This document shows, one piece after another, positions 50,422-59,486 of a stretch of 64,000 nt of DNA. A program made the position numbers and the translations under genes. Under the pieces are notes generated by a model. The model did not search any database. It had not been told where the DNA came from and saw only the letters and a program-made list of their open reading frames with translations. Origin of the DNA: Candidatus Latescibacterota bacterium (lineage in GTDB: Bacteria > Latescibacterota > UBA2968); NCBI GenBank assembly GCA_022821275.1, contig JAJEDY010000006.1:1-64000 (forward strand). The letters are read 5' to 3'. Position 1 is the stretch's first letter; each line of letters starts with the position of its first letter.

Positions 50422-52761
50422 TTAACGGTTGATTATGAACGCGCCCTTGGTCTTTTGACCGCGACTGGCAGGCACGAGGGACTCCACCACAAAGAAGTAC
50501 ACGGATGAGGTGGCTTCACCTGTTAGGAAGCGGTCTTTTAAGAGCCACTGCGCTTCCCCGGCCGTTGGATCGTTGTGGTTGATTTCGGCAACGAGATCTC
50601 CCGAAACCGTGAAAATGGAGATTTTTGCCTGGTGTGGTACGCCTACAAAGCGCAGTTTGAGCGTGCCCTGATAATTGGATTGGGCTTGCGCCAGACTAAA
50701 CGGATTGGGGACCACTACTACTGGTCTCTCCATATTGTCGGCGGCGTCATTGGCGGCCAAAATTGGGCTGCCCGGAACGATCATGCGCTGTTCCGCTGCC
50801 GACCATCCGCTCTCCAAGCCATTTTCCGTGAGGTGCTTGCGCACGGTCTCGGGTAGATCGGATAGGGTTTTAGAGCCTTCGGACCAGGATGATTTGGGGC
50901 TGGCAACAGAGCGCACATTGTAGGCGAATTGGAATCCGGCCAGCGAATTTTCATCCACCCAGGTGTACGTGCCGCCCTGACTGGTACCGGCCGCAACCTC
51001 GCCTACCAATTCCCATGGTCCGGTTTCCTGCCAGATTGAGCGATAGACCCGATAGGCGACCACGTCGGCCTGACCGTATTCGGGGTTGACGGCTTTTTCC
51101 GCGGCATCTGACCACGTCAGCGTAATTTTGGCCTGGGCATTGCTCCCCTGGAAGAAATCTACATCCGGGGGTGCGTTGGGTATCTGGTACTCGTTGTCGT
51201 AGGCAAATTGCGCGTGTTCCAGGTGTCGCAGCATGGCCTCTTCGCCTTTGGCTAAGAGCGATTTGCGTGCGTCTGGGCCAATATCGCCCACGTTCCACGA
51301 CCACTTGGTGATGTCATTGGCATAACCCGTCTGCGAATTGATGTCAAATTCGGCGGATGATCCAAAGCCGTAGGCGAGCACGATTTTGGCTTTTTGCCCG
51401 GGTGATAGGCTGTAGGGACCAAAGATCAGGTCTTCCCACTGCATCTGTTCAGAAGGCGGATTGGCCATTGTGGGCGAGGTGAAAAAGTCGTACTGGGCGG
51501 CCATGCTCAACGCGCCCCGGGTGGGGTCGTCGATGTTGCGGCGGCCAAATACCTCGTACCAGTGCGACAGGGGTTCGCCCTGTGGATCGACAAAGCCCTC
51601 TGCTGCGTCTGCTGCGTTGAATGTGTGACTCCCGGCATTGCGAAAGGCGAGGGGAGCCATAAACTGATAGGCCGGTGCAATGGGCATGCCTTCGGGCCTG
51701 CTCTTGCTGCCGGGAAAAGCCGTGACTTCCAGGTCGGAGAAGTAGGGGTCGCCCGTGTCTTCTTCAAAGCTGGATGGGGAGTTGCCATCCCACTGGTACA
51801 TGATGTATTTGCCCTGGAAATCCGCAGGAGACAACCCACTTAAGGAATTGTTTTCGAAGTTGGGAGCCTCGCTGTAGCGATAGTGGTCGTCCAGTGCCTG
51901 ACTGCGGCGATAGGTGACCAGGCCGCCTTCATGACCCCAGCGGAAAGATGTTCCAGAACTGTTGACGTACATGGAGTTCATGACGCCAAGGTAGGTGTCG
52001 TCGAGTTGCTGTCCGCCCCGATTTTCGAATTCGAGTTCGATGATAAAGAAGTCGTCGAAATCCTGATGGCTCCACGCATGTGCTTTGCGCGTTATGACGA
52101 TGTTGTGCTGCGTCTGCCACTGCGTGATATGGATTTCTTCGCCTGCATTTTGCACGGGCGGATAAATGCCGTAATCGAAGTTGTGAATTTCGTAGGGTCG
52201 CAAATTGGCCGGGTCAGCGGATTGGGGCGAAGCACCTTGCCACCAGTTGGATTTTACCGTGCCTGGACCCACACCGCGATTGGGCACAATGGATTGGATG
52301 CCCCACGAGGCTTCTTTTGAGTTGGCGATGTCGTAATTCATGGGGATTACGTCTTCGGTGGGCGTGCGTGGGCCTGTGACCGATACGTACTTTTCACCGC
52401 CCACATTGGTCAATACCAGCACACCTTCACCAGCCGAGTGCATGTTTGTAAATGCCTTTTGTGCGGACGACCCCCATGCTTTATCGCCCCAGTATTCCAC
52501 AAATTCTTCGGTTCCCAGCAGGGCGTATAGGGAATACAATTCGCCCGGGTAGGACATTCGCATCATCACCCGAGAGGGCGTTACCTGATAGTGCATGCTC
52601 GACGTACCGGAGTTGGTAAACGAGAGCCACACCTGCGAACGGGTCATGTGCCGCGACGCGCTATAGACCACCTGCGCCTGCGAATCTATTGTGCCGATTG
52701 ACATGAGGCACAATACCATCAGACCCGAGAGCCATTGTTTTTTCGAGTTTTTCAGAGACAT
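50422..52761 (-). CDS. large secreted protein with C-terminal FlgD/T9SS-like sorting-type domain
   Basis: 779 residues from the ATG at 52759-52761 (AGGAGGAG upstream). Signal peptide (KQWLSGLMVLCLMSIGTIDSQA). The body is rich in Tyr, Trp, Gly and Asn with aromatic strand motifs. A fibronectin III-like stretch (ITLTWSDAAEKAVNPEYGQADVV, then VYRSIWQETGPWELVGEV) lies near 570-650. The C-terminal 80 residues (AKISIFTVSGDLV...GEAQWLLKDRF...VYFFVVES) look like the FlgD/type 9-type Ig domain. Flanked by a TonB receptor and a PorV-like gene, it is probably displayed on the surface. No enzymatic motif recognised. Confidence 0.82.
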   Translation of the reverse strand: MSLKNSKKQWLSGLMVLCLMSIGTIDSQAQVVYSASRHMTRSQVWLSFTNSGTSSMHYQVTPSRVMMRMSYPGELYSLYALLGTEEFVEYWGDKAWGSSAQKAFTNMHSAGEGVLVLTNVGGEKYVSVTGPRTPTEDVIPMNYDIANSKEASWGIQSIVPNRGVGPGTVKSNWWQGASPQSADPANLRPYEIHNFDYGIYPPVQNAGEEIHITQWQTQHNIVITRKAHAWSHQDFDDFFIIELEFENRGGQQLDDTYLGVMNSMYVNSSGTSFRWGHEGGLVTYRRSQALDDHYRYSEAPNFENNSLSGLSPADFQGKYIMYQWDGNSPSSFEEDTGDPYFSDLEVTAFPGSKSRPEGMPIAPAYQFMAPLAFRNAGSHTFNAADAAEGFVDPQGEPLSHWYEVFGRRNIDDPTRGALSMAAQYDFFTSPTMANPPSEQMQWEDLIFGPYSLSPGQKAKIVLAYGFGSSAEFDINSQTGYANDITKWSWNVGDIGPDARKSLLAKGEEAMLRHLEHAQFAYDNEYQIPNAPPDVDFFQGSNAQAKITLTWSDAAEKAVNPEYGQADVVAYRVYRSIWQETGPWELVGEVAAGTSQGGTYTWVDENSLAGFQFAYNVRSVASPKSSWSEGSKTLSDLPETVRKHLTENGLESGWSAAEQRMIVPGSPILAANDAADNMERPVVVVPNPFSLAQAQSNYQGTLKLRFVGVPHQAKISIFTVSGDLVAEINHNDPTAGEAQWLLKDRFLTGEATSSVYFFVVESLVPASRGQKTKGAFIINR

Positions 52762-52780
52762 GGATATGCTCCTCCTGTTA

Positions 52781-52860
52781 GATCGCGGATAAACGCGGAT
52801 AAACGGATGACGCGGATTAGAATCTGTATTCATCTGCATCATCTGCGTCCATCTGCGGAT
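52781..52860. repeat. GCGGAT decamer repeat, fold-back form
   Basis: The left half has GATCGCGGAT and AAACGCGGAT units; the right half has CATCTGCATC, ATCTGCGTCC and ATCTGCGGAT, roughly complementary to the left. The two halves could pair as a long imperfect hairpin between the TonB and secreted-protein genes. Confidence 0.75.
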
Positions 52861-52864
52861 GCTT

Positions 52865-55800
52865 TTAGAACTTAAACCGCGCCCCGGCCACGATGGTTCG
52901 GGGTCTGCCCAGCCCGCCGTTGTAGCGGGTCAGTTCGGAAATATCGCCGAATGTATCGAATTTGCTGTCTCCGGGCGGCGGTTTCTGGAGGCCGTACTGG
53001 ATCCAGCGGAAACCAGTGCTCGTGTCGTCGCGCTGTCCAAAGAGGTTGCGGACTTCCAGGAATGTCGTGGCTGTACCCGTTTGCCCCAGTCCAAAGTCTT
53101 TTTCAAAGCTGACATCGGTCACTGTGGTGGGGGGACCGTTGCGACGCTCCCGGGGTCCGGTGGGTGGCGTGTACCAGAACGCGCCGCCGGTCTGCATCTG
53201 CCAGACCATGGTCGCGCGGAATCCGGCCAGAGCAGCAACGTGGAAATCCGGCGGTGCAGAGAAGAGGAATTGCACGCTGGCAAAGTTGCGCCTGTCCAGA
53301 CCGCCATCTAAGGTGGGAATGCTGTAGTTGGCGATGTTGAAGGAGTACAGTCCGTCTTCGACGAGGACTGGCTGTTCCCAGAAGGCATTGCTCTTTGGTT
53401 CCATCACATCTGCTTTTAATTTGTATTTCAGAGCAATTTCATTGGCCTTTTCTGCGAATGCCCTCCGCTCTTCGGCCGTTGGTGCGCGGGGCACTTCCTG
53501 GCCGTCGGCTTGCACGGTGACGCCGGCAAAGAACTTGTCGCTGTTCACATATTGAGCCGTGGGAGCGATGAACCATTCCCAGGATGATTTGCCGCCGCGG
53601 TGCGCTTTGGCCCAGTTGACGTTGTAAGCCACGTACAGGGCGGTCATCTGGCTGAATTTTTTCTGGAAGGACAGCTCAAATCCGCGAGATGTGGCAAAGC
53701 GGCGATTGAAGAACGCGTGGGTATATGAAGAGTTGAAGCCAAATACGGGTTCATCGATGAAGAAGTCCGATCCACCGCTGGATAGCGTGCCTTCCTGATC
53801 TTTGTAGAAAGCCGTCAGGCCCAGGACGTAATCGCCGTAGAAGTTGTAGTCAAAGCCGACCTCAAAGTTGGTCGTGCGTTCGGGTTTCATGTGGACATTG
53901 CCAAATTCGCCCGCCAGCGGATAGACCAGGGCGTTGAAAATTTCCATCTCGTCGATTTGTCCGTTGCCGTTCAGATCTTTGTCCGGTCCCGTCGCTCGCC
54001 ATGTGCGGTTGTAAAGGCTTTGCAGACCGATGAACTGGTGGAAGCGGCCGGTGAAGAATCGGATGGTGGAACGATCTGTGATGGGGTGCGAAATACCCAG
54101 ACGCGGGCTGATGGCTGTCTGCGTGGGCGAATCCACGATGGGTACGTTTCGCCAGCGCGTCAGCGAGTTGTAGTGGTTCCAGGTGACGTGGTCCATGGCG
54201 CGACCAAAGGATTCGCCGGGCGCGAGGACTTCGTAACGCACACCCAGATTGACGATCAGGCCCTCAAATTCCATTTTGTCCTGGATATAAGCCGCGTAAG
54301 TCGCGGGATTAAAAGGTTCCATGCCCACGATGGGGTCGCCCTTGCCCAGCAAGCGGATGTTGCGTTCGCGGGTTGTGTTGAAAATCATATCTTGCTGTTC
54401 GATGCTGTTGCGAATGATTTCAAAGCCGGCTTTTACAAAGTGTCCCCGCGTCACCTGGCTGGACAAGTCGCCTTTTAACAGGATGCGCGTGCGCCGCGCC
54501 CAGCTAAAGGCGTGGATATCTCGCGTGCCGTAAAATCCGTTTGCACCGCGAACGATATCTGTTGTCTCTGACGGCACATCGCTGGTATCGAGGGATGTGC
54601 GCTGGAAAGAGACGCGAACTTCGTAAAATGTTTTGGGCGATATGGTGTGTGTCAAGACGCCGTAAAATACCTGATCGGTGCGCGGCGACTTGCCCGAGGA
54701 GCTATACCCCGCGGGCAGGTAGAGGTTGCGCCCGCTTTCCGAGATGCCGCGCACGCCGCCCGGCGGCACGCCCGTGGTTGCGCCACCCGGACCGCGTACC
54801 ACGCTGGTCGAGCCGTTGTTGAACCCATCTTTGTACACCCATGTGGTGCCGAGCTTAATTTTGTACTTGTCGCCCGGCCGATAGGTCGCGTTGGCCGATG
54901 TGTTCAGGTTAAAGGGCGCGTGATTGGAAGGTCCTGGAAAAACGGATGCTTGCCGATCTGTATAGGTGCTGAGGAAGAATCCGAGTTGTGGATTGATCGG
55001 TCCAGAGACGTTGCCTTCCAAAAAATGGCCCAAGGCTTTGTCGTAATCCGAAGGCGTTGCATCTATATTGGGATTGCCGGTATCTGGGGTATTGCCTTCT
55101 AATAGCGGGCTGTTATAGACGTTCGCGCCCCAGTGTTTTAGCCCCGGCAGGGTCAGGCGATATTCGCCCAGGCCGCCGTATCGCTCTTTGGCTTCGCGGC
55201 TCACCAGGCTGATCACACCACCCTGCGCATTGCCGTATTCGGCGTTCATACCGCCGGTGACGACGGCGACTTCTTGCAATGCCCCGCGCGCCAGGCTATT
55301 GACCTGTGAGGGCGTGTTGTTTTCGGCTACGCCATCGTCGTTGGACAGGCGAATACCGTCGATTTCCACAAAGACTTCATTGGTGCCATTGGTTACCGAG
55401 GCAGTGTGGCTTGCGCGGATGCGCATGGCGCCGTCCAGAGATACGCCGGGTTGTAGTTCGATGACTTCTGCCGCGTTTCGCGCGAGGGGAACCTGTTCGA
55501 CCTGCTCGACGCCTACGATATAGCGACTTACGGTTTTATCGGGTTCCACGGCAGGCCGCTCGGCAATGACGACCAGTTCGCCGAGTTCTACGGCTGCTTC
55601 CTGGAGTACGATATTTACTGTGGTGGTCAATTCGACCTGTACCAGGACGTTTTGTATGGTTTCGGTGCGGTAGCCCACGAGGGATGCTTCCACTTCATGC
55701 ACGCCCGGATCGACAGCTAATATTAAAAAGTAGCCATCTGTATCGGTTACAGCGCCGCGCCGCGTGCCTTTTACGACTACGTTGACACCCGGTAGCGCCT

Positions 55801-55927
55801 CACCCTGGGCATCTACCACCACACCGGTGACTTTTCCTGTTGTGGCTGCCATTCCATCGCCCGGATGGAAGACGCATAGTGCGCCGACCAGGAGCAGGAG
55901 ACAGCCCAAACGAATGTTAAAACGCAT
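52865..55927 (-). CDS. TonB-dependent outer-membrane receptor
   Basis: 1020 residues. Signal peptide, then a carboxypeptidase-regulatory-like domain (about 28-115: KVTGVVVDAQGEALPGVNVVVKG), a plug domain (about 125-245, VFVEIDGIRLSNDD and GGMNAEYGNAQGGVISLVS) and a beta barrel to the C-terminal Phe (AGARFKF). Takes up a ligand across the outer membrane with energy from TonB/ExbBD. The plan is like SusC and CirA types. GGAGG precedes the ATG. The next gene upstream is a small barrel protein; downstream lies the large secreted protein. Confidence 0.93.
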   Translation of the reverse strand: MRFNIRLGCLLLLVGALCVFHPGDGMAATTGKVTGVVVDAQGEALPGVNVVVKGTRRGAVTDTDGYFLILAVDPGVHEVEASLVGYRTETIQNVLVQVELTTTVNIVLQEAAVELGELVVIAERPAVEPDKTVSRYIVGVEQVEQVPLARNAAEVIELQPGVSLDGAMRIRASHTASVTNGTNEVFVEIDGIRLSNDDGVAENNTPSQVNSLARGALQEVAVVTGGMNAEYGNAQGGVISLVSREAKERYGGLGEYRLTLPGLKHWGANVYNSPLLEGNTPDTGNPNIDATPSDYDKALGHFLEGNVSGPINPQLGFFLSTYTDRQASVFPGPSNHAPFNLNTSANATYRPGDKYKIKLGTTWVYKDGFNNGSTSVVRGPGGATTGVPPGGVRGISESGRNLYLPAGYSSSGKSPRTDQVFYGVLTHTISPKTFYEVRVSFQRTSLDTSDVPSETTDIVRGANGFYGTRDIHAFSWARRTRILLKGDLSSQVTRGHFVKAGFEIIRNSIEQQDMIFNTTRERNIRLLGKGDPIVGMEPFNPATYAAYIQDKMEFEGLIVNLGVRYEVLAPGESFGRAMDHVTWNHYNSLTRWRNVPIVDSPTQTAISPRLGISHPITDRSTIRFFTGRFHQFIGLQSLYNRTWRATGPDKDLNGNGQIDEMEIFNALVYPLAGEFGNVHMKPERTTNFEVGFDYNFYGDYVLGLTAFYKDQEGTLSSGGSDFFIDEPVFGFNSSYTHAFFNRRFATSRGFELSFQKKFSQMTALYVAYNVNWAKAHRGGKSSWEWFIAPTAQYVNSDKFFAGVTVQADGQEVPRAPTAEERRAFAEKANEIALKYKLKADVMEPKSNAFWEQPVLVEDGLYSFNIANYSIPTLDGGLDRRNFASVQFLFSAPPDFHVAALAGFRATMVWQMQTGGAFWYTPPTGPRERRNGPPTTVTDVSFEKDFGLGQTGTATTFLEVRNLFGQRDDTSTGFRWIQYGLQKPPPGDSKFDTFGDISELTRYNGGLGRPRTIVAGARFKF

Positions 55928-55942
55928 GCTGAACCTCCGTTA

Positions 55943-56641
55943 TTATTTGGGGAAATACAACTTGAGTCGAACACCTATGTTGAGTTTGTGAAATGGAAAT
56001 GCCTCTTGTAAGCCCCAGGCTTCGAGGGGGCGCACATGGCCCCAGATGACGTGGTATTGTGCCCGAAGGTCAAACGCAAAACTCTGAGAGGCGAAGTATT
56101 CGACGCCCACACCGGCGTTTACTCCCAGAGCTGTGCGAACATCTGATTCGGGGCGCTGTATCAAATTGGTGTCCAGCGTTCCGCTTTGACCGGGGTAAAT
56201 TAGTCCGCTGATTTCGTTGTTGTAGTGGTAAAAGCCCGATCCGATGACGAAGTATGGCGCGCCGCCCCCGGTGTTCAGTTTTTCACCCCCGCCGTTGAAG
56301 TGGTAAATATAGTTGGCGGTTATGGTGAACCAGGTCATTTCCGAACTGGCGTTTGAGCTTTCGTATTCTTGCAGGTCAACCGACCAGAGGAATCTGCGGT
56401 TTTCCAGTTCTCCCGAGCCGTATTTGGCATACCGCGCGTCCAGTTCAAATGTCCAGGTCGGGTTGTTGATGCGAGAGACCGTTCCCCCGATGTCAATGCC
56501 TCCCGAGGGGAACCACTGGTTCAATTTGAACAGCGGCATGTCGTATTGCCCGGTCACCCCAACAGACCAGGTGCCGTTCACTTCTGCCGCTCCCGGCCCC
56601 ACAAGGGCCAGACTTAATAACGCTGTTACAATAAATCTCAT
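55943..56641 (-). CDS. small outer-membrane beta-barrel protein
   Basis: 232 residues. Signal peptide (RFIVTALLSLALVGPGAA) and AAGGAGG before the ATG. Alternating strands, for example GTWSVGVTGQYDMP and FDLRAQYHVIW, end in LNIGVRLKLYFPK, suggesting an eight-stranded barrel of the OmpA/OmpW-like type. First gene of the TonB-PorV cluster. The leader of about 235 bases contains a hairpin and repeats. Function unknown. Confidence 0.8.
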   Translation of the reverse strand: MRFIVTALLSLALVGPGAAEVNGTWSVGVTGQYDMPLFKLNQWFPSGGIDIGGTVSRINNPTWTFELDARYAKYGSGELENRRFLWSVDLQEYESSNASSEMTWFTITANYIYHFNGGGEKLNTGGGAPYFVIGSGFYHYNNEISGLIYPGQSGTLDTNLIQRPESDVRTALGVNAGVGVEYFASQSFAFDLRAQYHVIWGHVRPLEAWGLQEAFPFHKLNIGVRLKLYFPK

Positions 56642-56730
56642 AGAACGACCTCCTTATTGCGGTTTGTGACGATTTGCATGCTGCGGGTAAAACACTTCTG
56701 TTCTCAAATTATAGGCATAACCTCCTTTCG

Positions 56731-56770
56731 GATCGCGGATGAAACGGATTACGCGGATGGCGCAGATTTT
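56731..56770. repeat. GCGGAT decamer repeat
   Basis: GATCGCGGAT, GAAACGGATT, ACGCGGATGG and CGCAGATTTT form an array of the same family as at 52.8 kb, in the leader of the small barrel gene. Confidence 0.65.
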
Positions 56771-56804
56771 GTCTGACGAGCGGTAGGGACCAGTAAAGAC
56801 CGTC

Positions 56805-56829
56805 ATCGCGGCAGGGTTTTAGCCGCGAT
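56805..56829. repeat. palindrome in the leader of the small barrel gene
   Basis: ATCGCGGC - AGGGTTTTA - GCCGCGAT is a perfect 8-bp stem. No T run follows on either strand, so it is not a standard terminator; it could be a small REP-type element or mRNA structure. Confidence 0.5.
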
Positions 56830-56883
56830 CCAGTTCGCTGGTTTCTGTTTGTTAAGGATGGTTCATTTTGTCTAAAATGCATG

Positions 56884-56913
56884 TTAATATTCAAATTGAG
56901 GCGGGTCAATCAA
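56884..56913 (-). promoter_or_regulatory. possible promoter of the envelope cluster
   Basis: Minus-strand TTGATT (56908-56913), an 18-base spacer and TATTAA (56884-56889). The region is AT-rich and no other start site is obvious. Together with the arrays it fills the gap of about 380 bases before the DUF1592 gene end. Confidence 0.35.
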
Positions 56914-56959
56914 AAACGATAACATTTTTAAATTTATTTTTACATTTTTTGACAAAGAA

Positions 56960-56994
56960 AAAAACGCCCTGGTTTCTAATACCAGAGCGTTTTT
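56960..56994 (-). terminator. rho-independent terminator of the DUF1592 operon
   Basis: A stem of about 13 bp with one mismatch, AAAACGCCCTGGT / ACCAGAGCGTTTT, is followed on the minus strand by a T-rich run. It lies about 25 bases past the DUF1592 stop. Confidence 0.85.
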
Positions 56995-57018
56995 ATTTTT
57001 TCTTGTGAAATTGGCGAC

Positions 57019-59484
57019 TTATTTGGTCAAGAATGGCTCACTCGTCGCCACGAGCATGACCAGGTCTTTTAAGCCATAACCCTGTGTTTTCAAATTGTGT
57101 ACGATGCGATCTACTTCGGGACGATCAGTGGCTTCCAGTGTGCGTCCGGTCGCGTAGGTGAGCATCTTTTCTGTCAGGCAGCGGGCAAATTGGTCTTTCT
57201 TTTGCATCAAGATTTTCTTAAAGCCCACAAGGCCGTCGAATTTGCTGCCGTCAGACAGGACATCCGATGCATCTATTTTTGGTTTTTTGGGACCGTAGCC
57301 ATATCGCCACGCGCCTATGGGGTTGTAATTTTCCAGTGCAAAACCTATGGGATCGATGTGGCGATGGCATTCGTTACAGGTGGCGATTTCACGATGGCTT
57401 GCCAGTTGCTGGCGAATGGTCGTCGATCCCCGAATGTCGGGTTCGAGCGGTTCGATATCGGGCAGAGGTGGCGGGGGTGGGGTGCCCAATAGATTCTCCA
57501 ATACCCATACCCCGCGCACCACGGGCGATGTTTCGATTCCGTTCGATGTTGCCGTCAATACGCTGGCGTGGCCCAGCAGACCACCGCGTTTGGGATCGTC
57601 GAGTTTTACTTTGCGAAATTCCCGGCCCTCTACGCCTTCTATGCGGTATAACAAGCTCAGGTCGCGGTTGATGAAGGTGAAGTCCGAGTCGATGAAATGC
57701 GCGATGCTCATGTTTTTGTCGAGGATGTGCTGGAAAAAGGCGTGGGTTTCTTTTTTGATCGCGTCTTCGAGATGCGCCTGATAGTACAATCGGAAATTGC
57801 GGGGGTCGGGCGGCATTTCGCCGATTTTGTACAGGGCCAACCATCGCTCTGTGAAGTTTTCTACAAATGCCTGCGCTTTTTCGTCTTTTAACATGCGGTT
57901 GATTTGCGCGCGCAGAACCTCGGGTTTGTGCAATCGCTTTTTCTTTGCCAGCGCGAATAATTCTTCATCGGGCATGGATGACCAGAGAAAATACGATAGC
58001 TTGGACGCGAGGGCGTAGTCGTCTAATTGACCTTCGTTTTCGTAGAGATAGAGAAAATTGGGCGAACACAAGATGGCTTTTAAGCCCATTTTGATGGCCT
58101 GTATGCGAGAGGCTCCGGCTTTTTCGTGTTGCTCGACCAGTTGCAGGATGTGCGCGATTTCACTGTGTTTGACCGGGCGGCGATACGCGCGCGTCGCAAA
58201 GCGCGTCAGGATATCGCGCGGTTTGATTTTGTCGGGATCGCGCTTGCCAAAGATGCTCGTGTACGAAGGCGGGGGCCACTGGTCGTAAAGGGGACCTTCG
58301 ATTTCGACTTTGTATATGCGAATGCTCGGTCCCAGATAATTCATGACCGCGACTTCTGTTTGTCGGTGTACGAGTTCCTGGTCTTTTTGTTGAGACAGTT
58401 TGCGCCGGTCTGTTTTGTCGTATAGCTGGGGGTGATAACGCCTCAGAATGCTCCGCCAATAAAGGGTGATCGGTCCGTTTGGATAGGTGACGCGCGGCAC
58501 GTAAGACTCATCCAGATAGAGTTCGCGTTCGTAATCGCGGGGTTTGCCGTCTGCGATCATTTCAAATTCGGCCAATGTTATATCCGATGTGTTGCTCTGC
58601 CGCAGGTCGCCATAACGCCCGGATGCGGCGACAATGCCCATGCGTATGGGTTCATTTTCGTCTGTTCGCAGCGCTCTGTCGTAAGGGTGTTGCTGGTTGT
58701 GTGCAGATGCGCGAACGCGAACGCGGTACATTCCCGAATGCGGCACGCCTTGTCGGAATCTGTCGATGGACATATATCCCCATCGGTCATCGGGGCGACG
58801 GAATATCTCGTCGTATCCCTGTTTCAAGCGGCGGCTTGCCGGTGTCAAAAATCCACCGGCACTGCGCATGATGGGAAAGGTGAATTCGTGAGTTTTTACT
58901 TCTGGCGGTGGGCCGGGCAATACGGCGCGTTGTACGATTTGATCGGCGGCGTCGAGATATTTTTCGACGAGGAAGTCCGACATGACGAGTGTTTTTCCGA
59001 TGTTGTCGAATCCGTGTTCTTCATCGTCCTGGGGAAATGCATCTGTGGGGTCGAATATGGTCAGGTCCAGATGCAAGAGATCCCGAATTGTGTTGCGGTA
59101 TTCATTCCGATTCAAGCGGCGCAAGACCGTTTGTCCGCCCGTGCTTTCTTCTGCTTCGTAATGCGCTTTTAGCGAGGCGGTGATCCAGTCGATTACGGGC
59201 ATCATTTCCGCGAGTTCGGGCTGCGGCTCTTCATAGGGCGGCATTAAGCCGAGGTTTAACATGTCGGCGATATTTTGCCACGTTAGCAATACATCTTCAT
59301 TGTGAAAATCCAACGTGAGGGTGTCAAACCGCAGGTCTGCTTTTTGAAGCTCTGCGCCGTGGCATTTATAACACCGCTGGGATAGAAATGTCCGCACGGT
59401 ATTTTTGTATGTCGCATCCCCTTCTGCCCAGGCAGTCGATGAGGACAAGATGCCAATCAGGAGGAATAGAATGCTTTTTTTCAT
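57019..59484 (-). CDS. heme-binding DUF1587/1592/1588/1585 protein
   Basis: 821 residues. Signal peptide 1-20. An N-terminal cytochrome c-type site, C38-Y-K-C41-H42 (SQRCYKCHGAELQKADLRFDT), precedes the DUF1587 region (about 120-190), DUF1595/1592 (about 430-630), DUF1588 with a second C-x-x-C-H (TCNECHRHIDPIGFAL) and DUF1585 at the end (CLTEKMLTYATGRTLE). Such proteins are common in Planctomycetes and relatives and are thought to be extracytoplasmic redox enzymes acting on polysaccharides or other substrates; activity is not established. It follows the DUF1552 gene by 2 bases; the pair nearly always occurs together. Confidence 0.92.
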   Translation of the reverse strand: MKKSILFLLIGILSSSTAWAEGDATYKNTVRTFLSQRCYKCHGAELQKADLRFDTLTLDFHNEDVLLTWQNIADMLNLGLMPPYEEPQPELAEMMPVIDWITASLKAHYEAEESTGGQTVLRRLNRNEYRNTIRDLLHLDLTIFDPTDAFPQDDEEHGFDNIGKTLVMSDFLVEKYLDAADQIVQRAVLPGPPPEVKTHEFTFPIMRSAGGFLTPASRRLKQGYDEIFRRPDDRWGYMSIDRFRQGVPHSGMYRVRVRASAHNQQHPYDRALRTDENEPIRMGIVAASGRYGDLRQSNTSDITLAEFEMIADGKPRDYERELYLDESYVPRVTYPNGPITLYWRSILRRYHPQLYDKTDRRKLSQQKDQELVHRQTEVAVMNYLGPSIRIYKVEIEGPLYDQWPPPSYTSIFGKRDPDKIKPRDILTRFATRAYRRPVKHSEIAHILQLVEQHEKAGASRIQAIKMGLKAILCSPNFLYLYENEGQLDDYALASKLSYFLWSSMPDEELFALAKKKRLHKPEVLRAQINRMLKDEKAQAFVENFTERWLALYKIGEMPPDPRNFRLYYQAHLEDAIKKETHAFFQHILDKNMSIAHFIDSDFTFINRDLSLLYRIEGVEGREFRKVKLDDPKRGGLLGHASVLTATSNGIETSPVVRGVWVLENLLGTPPPPPLPDIEPLEPDIRGSTTIRQQLASHREIATCNECHRHIDPIGFALENYNPIGAWRYGYGPKKPKIDASDVLSDGSKFDGLVGFKKILMQKKDQFARCLTEKMLTYATGRTLEATDRPEVDRIVHNLKTQGYGLKDLVMLVATSEPFLTK

Positions 59485-59486
59485 TT

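Noticed and set aside
49501-50425. Plus-strand frames opposite the PorV-like gene
   Set aside because: No signal peptide or domain; the minus-strand gene has both.
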